A stretch of DNA of 33,249 nt from Hydrogenophaga intermedia (GCF_000723405.1 NZ_CCAE010000050.1:1-33249); one strand, 5' to 3'; counted from the first letter of the stretch, positions 16,060-22,827 are shown. Translations and numbers: made by a program. The notes: generated from the letters alone by a model not told the origin.

Positions 16060-16682
16060 CACTGGCCGCCTTTCTGTTGGGGGGTCAGGCTCTTGTCCAG
16101 CGCTTCGATGTCGGCGTCTTTCACGTGCACCATTTCCTTGAGTTTGTCGACGTCGACTTCCTCCACGTCTTCTTCCTTGCTGGGCCAGGCGCCCGTGCGG
16201 ATGCAGATCACGCAGCGGATGATTTCCGCGATGCCCTGCAGCAGCAGGAAGGCACCGGCGATGGGCACGAAGAACTTGAACGGGTAGACCGGCAGCGGGT
16301 CGGCGTTGAAGGTCTGCTCGCGGATCGCGAGCGATTCGTTGGCGAAGGTCCAGCCCGCCCAGGTGAGCGCCACGATGCCGGGCAGGAAGAACAGGACGTA
16401 GAGCGTCAGGTCGATGGTGGCTTGCGTGCGCGGCCGGAAGAAGCCGTACAACACGTCGCCGCGCACGTGACCGTTCTTGGCCAGGGTGTAGGCGCCTGCC
16501 GTCATGAAGAGCACGCCGTACAGCATGATCTGGGCGTCGAGCACCCAGGCGTGCGGGTCGTTGAGCACGTAGCGGGAGAAGACCTCCCAACTGATCAGCA
16601 GGGTCAGGGCCACGACCGACCAGGCGCAGGCCTTGCCGAACCAGGTCGATATCGCGTCGACCGTCAAGAGTAGCTTTTGCAT
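16059..16682 (-). CDS. dctQ: TRAP transporter small permease (DctQ)
   Basis: 207-residue four-TM small permease of the TRAP transporter. It shows the family motif WEVFSRYVLNDPHAW (about residues 32-46), LDAQIMLYGVLFMTAGAYTLAKNGHVRGDV and a charged cytoplasmic tail rich in Glu, Asp and Lys from about 165. The start is the ATG at 16682 after the intercistronic hairpin. Its stop overlaps the dctM start (TGATG at 16061-16057). Confidence 0.93.
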   Translation of the reverse strand: MQKLLLTVDAISTWFGKACAWSVVALTLLISWEVFSRYVLNDPHAWVLDAQIMLYGVLFMTAGAYTLAKNGHVRGDVLYGFFRPRTQATIDLTLYVLFFLPGIVALTWAGWTFANESLAIREQTFNADPLPVYPFKFFVPIAGAFLLLQGIAEIIRCVICIRTGAWPSKEEDVEEVDVDKLKEMVHVKDADIEALDKSLTPQQKGGQ

Positions 16683-16701
16683 GAGGATTTCCGGGAAACA
16701 G

Positions 16702-16727
16702 AAAGGGCGCCCACAAGGGCGCCCTTT
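16702..16727 (-). terminator. intercistronic hairpin between dctP and dctQ
   Basis: Perfect 11-bp inverted repeat AAAGGGCGCCC-ACAA-GGGCGCCCTTT, 20 nt after the dctP stop and 20 nt before the dctQ start. On the minus strand it is followed by CTGTTT, a poor U-run. It probably acts as a partial terminator or a 3' mRNA stabiliser, raising binding-protein level over permease level. Confidence 0.75.
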
Positions 16728-16747
16728 CCTGGGCTGTCAGTCGGTGA

Positions 16748-17866
16748 TCAGCTCTTCTTCGCGCCGCGGCCGAAGTAGTGGTTGTAGGCCATCTTGAAGT
16801 CGACGGTGTAGTCGTTCTGCCACTGGCCGGCGCGCGCGGCGAAGGCCTTCTGCGAGTCGAGCACCTTCTTGAACAGCGGGTTCTCGCCCGCCTTCTTGGC
16901 GATGGTCGTGTCCCAGGCCGCGAGCTGCGCGCGCAGCACCGGATCGGGCGTCTTGTAGAACTTGACGCCGGCCTTCTTGAGCTCGATGTAGTCTTCGCTG
17001 TTGCGGTGGATGGCTTTCCAGCTCATGTCGGCACTGGCGGCCTGCACGGCGTAGTCGATGATGGCCTTGAGTTCCGCGTTGAGGCCCTTGTACTTCGCGC
17101 CGTTGAACAGGATCTCGAACTGCTCGCCGCTCTGGTGGAAGCTCTGCAGCATGCAGTTCTTGGCCACGTCGGCGAAGCCCAGCACGCGGTCGGACGAGGC
17201 GTTGTTGAACTCGGCCGCGTCGATCAGGCCACGGTCCAGCGCCGGCACGATCTCGCCGCCAGGCAGCGGGTTGACCGCGGTGCCCATGGCGGTGAACACG
17301 TCCACCGCCAGCCCCACGGTGCGGAACTTCAGGCCCTTCATGTCCTCGACCTTGGCCACCGGCTTCTTGAACCAGCCCAGCGGCTGGCAGGGCATCGGGC
17401 CGTACAGGAAGGACTGCACGTCCATGTTCAGCGACTTGTAGATCTCGTCGACGAGGTCCTTGCCGCCGCCGTAGTAGTGCCAGGCCAGCACCATGTTCGG
17501 GTCCATGCCGAAAGCCGGACCCGAGCCCCACAGCGCCAGGGCCGAGTTCTTGCCGTAGTGATAAGCGATCACGCCGTGACCGCCGTCGAGCGTGCCCTTG
17601 GCCACGGCCTCAAGCAGTTGGAAGGCCGGCACCACGGCGCCCGCGGGCAGCACCTCGATCTTGAGCTTGCCGCCGGCCATGTCGTTGACCTTCTTGGCGA
17701 AGTCGTTCGCGTACTCGTGGAAGATGTCCTTGGCGGGCCAGGTGGACTGGAAGCGAAGCGTGGTGGTCTGCGCAGTGGCGACCATGGGCACAGCCATGGC
17801 ACCAGTGGCGACGGCAGCACCCTTGAGCACGCCGCGGCGGGACGTGACGGATTTCTTCTCGGACAT
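16748..17866 (-). CDS. dctP: TRAP transporter substrate-binding protein (DctP family), Tat-exported
   Basis: 372-residue periplasmic receptor of the TRAP transporter. The start at 17866 (MSEKKSV) follows GGAG with 7 nt spacing. A twin-arginine signal is visible (S-R10-R11-G-V-L-K, hydrophobic stretch, cleavage near VATAQ). The mature part has the family pattern LRFQSTWPAKDIFHEYANDF, LPAGAVVPAFQLLEAVAKGTLDGGHG, KGLKFRTVGLAVDVFTAMG, EFNNASSDRVLGFADVAKN and ADMSWKAIHRNS. This matches the branch that includes the 2-oxoacid receptor TakP and mannitol/chloroaromatic-type receptors, so the ligand is probably an organic acid. It is the first gene of dctP-dctQ-dctM. Confidence 0.92.
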   Translation of the reverse strand: MSEKKSVTSRRGVLKGAAVATGAMAVPMVATAQTTTLRFQSTWPAKDIFHEYANDFAKKVNDMAGGKLKIEVLPAGAVVPAFQLLEAVAKGTLDGGHGVIAYHYGKNSALALWGSGPAFGMDPNMVLAWHYYGGGKDLVDEIYKSLNMDVQSFLYGPMPCQPLGWFKKPVAKVEDMKGLKFRTVGLAVDVFTAMGTAVNPLPGGEIVPALDRGLIDAAEFNNASSDRVLGFADVAKNCMLQSFHQSGEQFEILFNGAKYKGLNAELKAIIDYAVQAASADMSWKAIHRNSEDYIELKKAGVKFYKTPDPVLRAQLAAWDTTIAKKAGENPLFKKVLDSQKAFAARAGQWQNDYTVDFKMAYNHYFGRGAKKS

Positions 17867-17938
17867 CGGTTGTCTCCAGTGAGGGTCAGGTGGAGCGGGG
17901 ATCATCCTTCCGCGAGCATGCTTACCAAGACAGGGTTT

Positions 17939-17952
17939 TCACCGAGCGGTGA
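17939..17952. promoter_or_regulatory. dyad upstream of dctP
   Basis: Perfect 14-bp palindrome TCACCGAGCGGTGA, centred about 80 nt upstream of the dctP start. It is an operator candidate for control of the TRAP operon; no regulator gene is beside it. Confidence 0.35.
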
Positions 17953-18219
17953 GGACGCTGTCAGCCTCTTGTCCGCCTTCTCCACACGAGGAGAACCAGG
18001 GTTGTGGGCGCATGAATTTTTTTGAAAGCGACGCTGAAATTCTTCAGGCTTTCATCATGCGAAGTGGAGGGGCAGCCGCAACCAAACATGGCTAGCGGGG
18101 GCAGTCGAACCGATGCCCCGATCTGGTGCTGTTGCAATGCAGCAGGCCCAGCGCGGCGTCCGGGGGCAGTAACGAGACGGAAAACCAGCCACAAAGTGTT
18201 GCTGAAAAGGGGCGCTCAT

Positions 18220-18234
18220 CCGACCACTGGTCGG
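18220..18234. promoter_or_regulatory. operator-like dyad CCGACCACTGGTCGG
   Basis: Perfect 7-1-7 inverted repeat, followed by TTTT on the plus strand. The ACCGACC/GGTCGGT style is common among TetR-family operators. It lies 131 nt upstream of the cqsA-like start and 37 nt before the lux-box-like site. It could also fold as a weak 6-bp stem. Confidence 0.4.
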
Positions 18235-18271
18235 TTTTGCAGCCTCAAATATGAGTCGAAAGCGTCATACC

Positions 18272-18291
18272 CCCTGTCAATCCTGACAGGG
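18272..18291. promoter_or_regulatory. lux-box-like palindrome upstream of cqsA
   Basis: CCCTGTCAATCCTGACAGGG is a perfect dyad (8-4-8) that fits the CTG-N10-CAG core of LuxR-family binding sites. Its centre is about 84 nt before the cqsA-like ATG. It shares 16 of 20 positions with the site at 22115-22134 beside the LuxR-type gene of this locus. Confidence 0.65.
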
Positions 18292-18365
18292 TTTGTGCGA
18301 TCCGTCACACATTCCTTTTTTCAATGGAGCCCTCGGGCCTTTTAAAGGCTTTCTAAAGGAACTCC

Positions 18366-19607
18366 ATGACTACGTTGGGAATGCTCGAACTTGCGGCGCC
18401 GAAGGACCCGCCGCTCAACCCCGCCCTGCGCGCCCGCATCCAGCGCGACTTCGCGCCGCGATGGGAAGGGCACTGGGGAGGCAAGTTCGTGTTGCACGGC
18501 AGCCAACCCGGTCCCAATGCGGTGCGCCTGGACGGCAACGACTACCTGAGCGTGACTGGCCATCCCGACATCGTCTCGGCCCAGGTGGCGGCCCTCACCC
18601 GCAACACCGAGTTCGTGGTGCAGTCGGGTGTGTTCCTGCTGGCGCAGCACCCCTCGCGCGCGTTCGAGCTGGAAATGGCCAACTGGGTCGGAAAGGAAGA
18701 CGCGCTCGTCTGCCAGTCGGGCTACTCCGCCAACGTGGGCCTGCTGCAGGCCATCGCCAACGCCGACACCCCGGTCTACATCGACACCATGGCCCACACT
18801 TCGCTGTGGGAGGGAGCGCACGCCGCGCGCGCGCCGGCGTCGCCGTTCCGCCACAACGACCCCGACCACCTGGACCGCGTGCTGGCCAAGAAGGGCCCGG
18901 GCGTGGTGGTGGTGGACTCGGTCTACAGCACCACGGGCGCCCTGTGCCCGCTGCGCGAGATGGTCGAGGTGGTTGAAAAGCACGGCGCCATGATCCTGGT
19001 GGACGAATCCCACTCGCTGGGCACGCACGGCCCGCGCGGCGCCGGCCTGTGCGCCGAGCTGGGCCTCACCGACCGGGTGCACTTCATCACCGCCAGCCTG
19101 GCCAAGGCCATGGCCGGGCGCGCCGGCTTCTTCACCATGCCGGCCAGCATGCGCTACTACGTGCTGAGCTCGAGCTTCCCCAACATCTTCAGCTCCTGCC
19201 TGCTGCCGCACGAGGTGGCCGGCCTGCGCGCCACCGTGGGCGTGTTGCAGCGCGCCGACGCCCAGCGCGAGCGGCTGATGGCCATCACGAGGCGCCTGCG
19301 CGCGAGCATCAGCGACATGGGCTACCCCATTCACCAGGGCACCGAGCAGATCATTGCCCTTGAGGCGGGTACCGAGCCCGAGACCATGCGCCTGCGTGAC
19401 GAACTGGAGGCGCGCGGTGTGTTCGGCGCGATCTTCTGCGCGCCAGCGACCAGCCGCAACCGCGCCATGGTGCGCCTGACGCTGAGTGCCGCGCTCACCG
19501 AGGCCGAGATCGAGCACATCGAGGCCGTGCTGCGCGAGGTGGCGCCCATCGTGCAGCCGTGGGAGTGGCCGATAGCGCGCCGCGCCCGCGCGGGCGCGGC
19601 CGACTGA
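18366..19607 (+). CDS. cqsA: CAI-1-type autoinducer synthase (CqsA/LqsA family)
   Basis: 413-residue PLP-dependent alpha-oxoamine-synthase-fold enzyme. Members condense an acyl-CoA with 2-aminobutyrate or S-adenosylmethionine to make aminoketone or hydroxyketone signals. The sequence follows Vibrio cholerae CqsA almost block for block: CQSGYSANVGLLQ, VYIDTMAHTSLWEGA, VVVDSVYSTTGALCPL, LVDESHSLGTHGPRGAGL, ITASLAKAMAGRAG (PLP lysine Lys247; Asp213 and His216 in the cofactor site), FPNIFSSCLLPHE and GVFGAIFCAPATSRNR. These set it apart from KBL and BioF. The start at 18366 follows TAAAGGA by 5 nt. It converges on a sensor kinase/regulator pair of the matching CqsS type. The actual ligand is unknown. 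Confidence 0.92.
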   Translation: MTTLGMLELAAPKDPPLNPALRARIQRDFAPRWEGHWGGKFVLHGSQPGPNAVRLDGNDYLSVTGHPDIVSAQVAALTRNTEFVVQSGVFLLAQHPSRAFELEMANWVGKEDALVCQSGYSANVGLLQAIANADTPVYIDTMAHTSLWEGAHAARAPASPFRHNDPDHLDRVLAKKGPGVVVVDSVYSTTGALCPLREMVEVVEKHGAMILVDESHSLGTHGPRGAGLCAELGLTDRVHFITASLAKAMAGRAGFFTMPASMRYYVLSSSFPNIFSSCLLPHEVAGLRATVGVLQRADAQRERLMAITRRLRASISDMGYPIHQGTEQIIALEAGTEPETMRLRDELEARGVFGAIFCAPATSRNRAMVRLTLSAALTEAEIEHIEAVLREVAPIVQPWEWPIARRARAGAAD

Positions 19608-19617
19608 ACACGCCCGC

Positions 19618-19698
19618 GATCCGCCGCCGGGCCGCCCCAAGGCGGATCAACCCCCTCGGGGGGGCAGCGACCCGCGCAGCGGCGGAGCGTGGGGGGGC
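19618..19698. repeat. GC-rich intergenic repeat/hairpin element between cqsA and the response regulator
   Basis: Between the convergent stops lie GATCCGCC (19618-19625) pairing with GGCGGATC (19641-19648), then CCCCCTCGGGGG (19651-19662) and a segment GCAGCGACCCGC, CAGCGGCGGAGCGTGGGGG. I recall sequences of this form as a frequent dispersed intergenic element in Comamonadaceae genomes. It probably serves as a bidirectional transcription barrier. It occurs once in this window. Confidence 0.6.
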
Positions 19699-20685
19699 CT
19701 AGCTGTCCTGCACCATCCGGTGGTTCTCGGACTGCAGGAAGTTGCGGTAGGGATAGATCGGTTGGGGCAGCTCAGCGGGCTCGAGCTGGAACGGCGCGGC
19801 CATGAGAAGGCCATCTTCACCGATGGCGATGGCCGGGGCCGTGCGCACCCTGCCGGACAGGCCCAGGTGCTGGTGCAACTCCACGGCGGCCAGCCGCTGG
19901 CCGGATCGGATGGATTGCACCACGTCCATGCCCAGCGCGGCCGAGGCCGCAAGGTCGGCCAGGTCCGGCAGGCTGGAAGTGGGCTCCAGTTGCAACCAGT
20001 GAACCTGGCCGGCCATGTCCAGGCCCACCAGGCCGAAGGGCTCGCCGATGACCACGTACTCCACCCAGTGGTGGTGCGTGTAGTCCCGCAGCCACTGCGC
20101 CACCGACGGGATCTGCAGCAGCGAGAGCTGATTGGGCCGCAGCACGCCGCGCCACAGGGTGTTCAGCCGCGGGTGCGGCGCCTGGGCCAGGCGCCGCAGC
20201 ACGCCCAGCAGGTGACGAGTGATGTCGGTGGCCTGCTTGGGCACGAACTGGTCGATCAGGCCGTTGTTGAAGGCCTGGATAGCGATCTGTTCGTCGGCCT
20301 GGCCGGTCAGCAGCACGCGCGCGCCCGGCCAGTCGAGCAAGGTGTTGAGGACAGTGAGCCCGTCGGTGCCGGGCATGGCGTAGTCGACCACGCAGACCTG
20401 GGCCAGGTGGTAGCGCTCGGGGCGGCTGGCCCAGTAGCGCAGCACCTGCGGAATGAGGGCCTGGCCCTGGCGCCAGCGGTCGATCATCTGCAGTTGCAGC
20501 GCGGCGTCGGCCTCCCAGTGGGCCGGCTCGGACTGCATGCGCGCCAGAAAGCCCGCTGGCCGGGAGTAGAGCTCCACCTGCGTCTGGGCGGGCACCACCA
20601 TGCCCAGCATGTCGAGGTAGTCCGGGTCGTCGTCCAGGAACAGAACGCCCCCTGGCCGCTGGAAGAGGGAAAGTGTCAGAGCCAT
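19699..20685 (-). CDS. stand-alone response regulator of the CqsS-like kinase, no DNA-binding domain
   Basis: 328-residue response regulator. The receiver domain is recognisable from acidic pocket residues Asp18-Asp20 (FLDDDPD), phospho-acceptor Asp101 (VCVVDYAMPGTDG), Thr127 (LLTGQAD) and Lys150 (FVPKQ). The distance from pocket to phospho-Asp is about 82 residues instead of about 45, so roughly 40 residues (about 53-95, helix-rich) are inserted. The C-terminal half (about 170-328) has no HTH, GGDEF, kinase or other output domain that I recognise. Its ATG overlaps the kinase stop by 10 nt, so the two are co-translated partners. LqsR of Legionella is the nearest functional parallel; homology was not tested. 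Confidence 0.85.
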   Translation of the reverse strand: MALTLSLFQRPGGVLFLDDDPDYLDMLGMVVPAQTQVELYSRPAGFLARMQSEPAHWEADAALQLQMIDRWRQGQALIPQVLRYWASRPERYHLAQVCVVDYAMPGTDGLTVLNTLLDWPGARVLLTGQADEQIAIQAFNNGLIDQFVPKQATDITRHLLGVLRRLAQAPHPRLNTLWRGVLRPNQLSLLQIPSVAQWLRDYTHHHWVEYVVIGEPFGLVGLDMAGQVHWLQLEPTSSLPDLADLAASAALGMDVVQSIRSGQRLAAVELHQHLGLSGRVRTAPAIAIGEDGLLMAAPFQLEPAELPQPIYPYRNFLQSENHRMVQDS

Positions 20686-22079
20686 TGGGATTGCGCGGTG
20701 GCGGCGGGCCGCACGGGCGCCGTGGTGGTCAAGGGCAGATCGATCATGAAGACAGCGCCCAGCCCGGGTTCGGAGTGCACGCTGATGCGGCCGTGCGCCC
20801 CCTCGACCACGTTCTTGCAGAACGTGAGGCCCAGTCCGTTGCCGGCGCCGGCTTGCGAGGAGTAGAAGGGTTCGAAGATGCGGTTCTGCAGTTCGTGCGA
20901 GATGCCGACGCCGTCGTCGGACACCGCGATACGACCCTTGCCGTGGTGGATCCCCACGTCGACCCGCAGGTCGCCGGGCTGCGGCGCGTGACTGGCCGCG
21001 GCCAGGGCGTGCAGGGCATTCTTGAGCAGGTTGATGACGACCTGGGCGAACAGCGAGCGCGAGCCCATGAAGCAGAAGTCCTGCTGCACCTGCACGCGCA
21101 CGCAGTCGCGTTCGCGCGAGCTGCGGTAGGGGTAGCTGGCCACCACCTCCTGCACCAGTTCGGCCGCCTGGATGGCGCTGTGTTCGCGCGGCAGGCGCAG
21201 CAACTGGGCGTTAGAGATCTGGGTGTCGATCTGGCGGTTCATGCTGCGCACGAGATTCTGCAAGCGCGTGGCCAGTTCCTCGAACTTCTTGCGCTTGGCA
21301 TCGCTCACGTCGTGCTGCGACAGGTTGCGCAGCACGTCGCCCATGAGATTCACCGTGGCCAGCGGTGTGCGCAGCTCGTGCGCCATCACGCCCATGGTGG
21401 ACAACGTATTGAGCAGCCGCGCGCGGCGCAGGTTGGCGCTGGAGATGCCCAGCATGAGGCCCATGGTCCAGGCGAAGGCGATGACCACGACGTTGGCCAG
21501 GGGTTGGTCGGGTCCGACCGGCGTGGCGCCCATCAGGTGCGAGGTGTACAGGCCCGCCGCGCCGCCCGTGAGCAGTCCCAGCGTGGCCAGGCGCCAGTCG
21601 GTGGCGTGGTAGTAGATGAGGACCATGGCCGCCACGCTACCCAGCCAGGCCTGGTTGCCGCCGTTCATGGCGTACATCCAGCTGAAGAACCAGGGCAACT
21701 GGATCCAGGTGGCCAGGCTGAACAGGCGCCCGCTCATGGCCGAGGTCGGGTCGCGGCGCAGGCCGGGCATCAGGTAGATGAGCGCCAGGAAGGCCATGAT
21801 GAGGCGGGCGGCCAGGTTCTCGTACGGCTGGGGCACGGCATGCGCCCAGATCCAGTAGATCAGCAGGTGCCCGCTGAACGTGAAGAAGCCGATCCACACC
21901 AGCCGGCGGGGCGATGGGTGCAAAATGGGCTCCAGCGGCGTGTGCACGACTTCGTCGAGCAGCCACTGCCGCCACCTTGCCCACCCGCTTTTCCACTGCA
22001 ACCGGTTCAGCCGCAATATGCTCTCCTGTCCTGACTGGACGCTCACGGATGCCATGCACGACGCCCGAGTTGCGCGCAT
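20676..22079 (-). CDS. cqsS: CqsS-like six-TM sensor histidine kinase
   Basis: 467-residue membrane histidine kinase. Six hydrophobic segments (about 60-80, 89-105, 118-138, 143-158, 163-180 and 195-213) form the sensor, with CqsS-like blocks VPQPYENLAARL and QLPWFF...MN...AWLGS. Kinase motifs follow: H-box MAHELRTPL (His234), N-box NLLKNALHAL (Asn354), SDDGVG (388-392) and GNGLGL (413-418). Unlike Vibrio CqsS it has no C-terminal receiver; the receiver is the next, overlapping gene. The start at 22079 has AAGG 7 nt upstream; the ATG at 22055 is an alternative. It is predicted to sense the ketone made by the neighbouring synthase. The gene is divergent from the LuxR-type gene, 27 nt apart. 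Confidence 0.88.
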   Translation of the reverse strand: MRATRASCMASVSVQSGQESILRLNRLQWKSGWARWRQWLLDEVVHTPLEPILHPSPRRLVWIGFFTFSGHLLIYWIWAHAVPQPYENLAARLIMAFLALIYLMPGLRRDPTSAMSGRLFSLATWIQLPWFFSWMYAMNGGNQAWLGSVAAMVLIYYHATDWRLATLGLLTGGAAGLYTSHLMGATPVGPDQPLANVVVIAFAWTMGLMLGISSANLRRARLLNTLSTMGVMAHELRTPLATVNLMGDVLRNLSQHDVSDAKRKKFEELATRLQNLVRSMNRQIDTQISNAQLLRLPREHSAIQAAELVQEVVASYPYRSSRERDCVRVQVQQDFCFMGSRSLFAQVVINLLKNALHALAAASHAPQPGDLRVDVGIHHGKGRIAVSDDGVGISHELQNRIFEPFYSSQAGAGNGLGLTFCKNVVEGAHGRISVHSEPGLGAVFMIDLPLTTTAPVRPAATAQSQWL

Positions 22080-22106
22080 TCTGCAACCTTGTGAGCCCAG
22101 GCGCCC

Positions 22107-22775
22107 ATGACACTCCCTGTCAACTTTGACAGTGTCGGCGTCGACAGCATCCTGGCCGACTGGCTCATGGCGCTGCGTGAGCAGGGTGTCGAGGTCGTTC
22201 TGGTGCTCGGGCCCGACCCCCTGGGGCCCAGTGAGCGCCGTGAGTTGCTGGCCGTTCACCCGCCGCGCATGCTGGCTCCCGCCGAGGCGCTGGCCGCCAG
22301 CACGGACTTCGGTGCGAGTTGGCGGGAAAGCGACGCGCCCCTTGTTGCCTGGCAGGATATCTCCAAGTCGGCCGCGGAACATGCCAGCCGCTGGCGCCGG
22401 TTGTTTCTGGCCCACGGTCAGCAGAGCCTGGTGCGGGTGGCCTTCCCCTTGCCAGCCGGCCGGGCCTTCGAGTGCTTCATGTTCAGCCCGCGCGCCTACG
22501 ACAGCCGGCTGGAGGCCGCCACGCTGGCCTGGTCGGTGTTCAACGTCTGGCCCATGCTCAAGCGCGCCCTGGCCGAGCAGCGCGTCAGCCTGAGCCCGCG
22601 CGAGCTCGAAAGCCTGAACCTCGCCTTCGAAGGCCTGACGGCGCGAGAGACCGCGCTGCGCATGGACTGCTCTGAGCGCACGGTGAACTACCACCTGGCC
22701 AATGCCATGGCCAAGCTGCAGACGGACAACAAGCTGGGTGCGGTGCAGCGGGCCTGCTGGTTGGGCTTGATCTGA
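22107..22775 (+). CDS. LuxR-family HTH transcriptional regulator
   Basis: 222-residue regulator. The C-terminal LuxR-type HTH (about 161-222) is clear: LSPRELESLNLAFEGLTARETALRM, CSERTVNYHLANAMAKL and NKLGAVQRACWLGLI. The N-terminal 150 residues resemble a reduced autoinducer-binding domain (WLMALREQGVEVVLVLG, VRVAFPLPAGRAFECFMFSPR), but the ligand residues are not obvious. No luxI-type synthase is in the window, so it is a LuxR solo. The Shine-Dalgarno is weak, and a later ATG at 22167 (MALREQG) is possible. A lux-box-like palindrome lies at codons 4-9 of the longer form. Its divergent pairing with the kinase implies a role in the same signalling circuit. Confidence 0.85.
   Translation: MTLPVNFDSVGVDSILADWLMALREQGVEVVLVLGPDPLGPSERRELLAVHPPRMLAPAEALAASTDFGASWRESDAPLVAWQDISKSAAEHASRWRRLFLAHGQQSLVRVAFPLPAGRAFECFMFSPRAYDSRLEAATLAWSVFNVWPMLKRALAEQRVSLSPRELESLNLAFEGLTARETALRMDCSERTVNYHLANAMAKLQTDNKLGAVQRACWLGLI
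22115..22134. promoter_or_regulatory. lux-box-like palindrome at the kinase/LuxR junction
   Basis: CCCTGTCAACTTTGACAGTG contains a perfect 16-bp dyad (CTGTCAA-CT-TTGACAG, 22117-22132) with the CTG-N10-CAG core. Its centre is 45 nt upstream of the kinase start at 22079 and just inside the annotated start of the LuxR-type gene. It matches the site upstream of cqsA in 16 of 20 positions. Confidence 0.65.
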
Positions 22776-22810
22776 TCCAGCCCCGCCGCGCTGCGGGCGG
22801 GTCAAGCCGT

Positions 22811-22819
22811 TGTCATAAT
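22811..22819 (+). promoter_or_regulatory. extended -10 promoter of coaX
   Basis: TG-T-CATAAT fits an extended -10 element. A start point about 7 nt downstream would fall at about 22826, only 2 nt before the coaX ATG, and no Shine-Dalgarno is present. The coaX mRNA may therefore be leaderless. Confidence 0.45.
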
Positions 22820-22827
22820 CGCGCCCC

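Larger units (their letters stand above)
17867..18365. other. 499-bp divergent regulatory region between dctP and the cqsA-like gene
   Basis: No convincing protein-coding gene is visible here. The region holds four dyads: TCACCG-AG-CGGTGA (17939-17952), a nested hairpin TGAAAGC...GCTTTCA (18023-18054), CCGACCA-C-TGGTCGG (18220-18234) and a lux-box-like palindrome (18272-18291). The GC content is lower near the cqsA side. A weak promoter candidate for cqsA is TTGTGC (18293-18298) followed by a T-rich stretch around 18314-18321. The ribosome site TAAAGGA (18354-18360) belongs to cqsA. Confidence 0.6.

Noticed and set aside
14170..16287. 705-codon open frame antisense to dctM/dctQ
   Set aside because: It is a high-GC shadow frame with His/Arg/Gln-rich composition and no domain; the TRAP permease genes explain the region fully.
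18022..18345. 107-codon open frame upstream of the cqsA-like gene
   Set aside because: Unusual composition (Cys cluster, mixed), no ribosome site, and it runs over the lux-box-like palindrome; the region looks regulatory.
22782..22801. Hairpin CCCGCC...GGCGGG after the LuxR-type gene as an intrinsic terminator
   Set aside because: The loop is 8 nt and no U-run follows; it is too weak in an 80% GC context to call.
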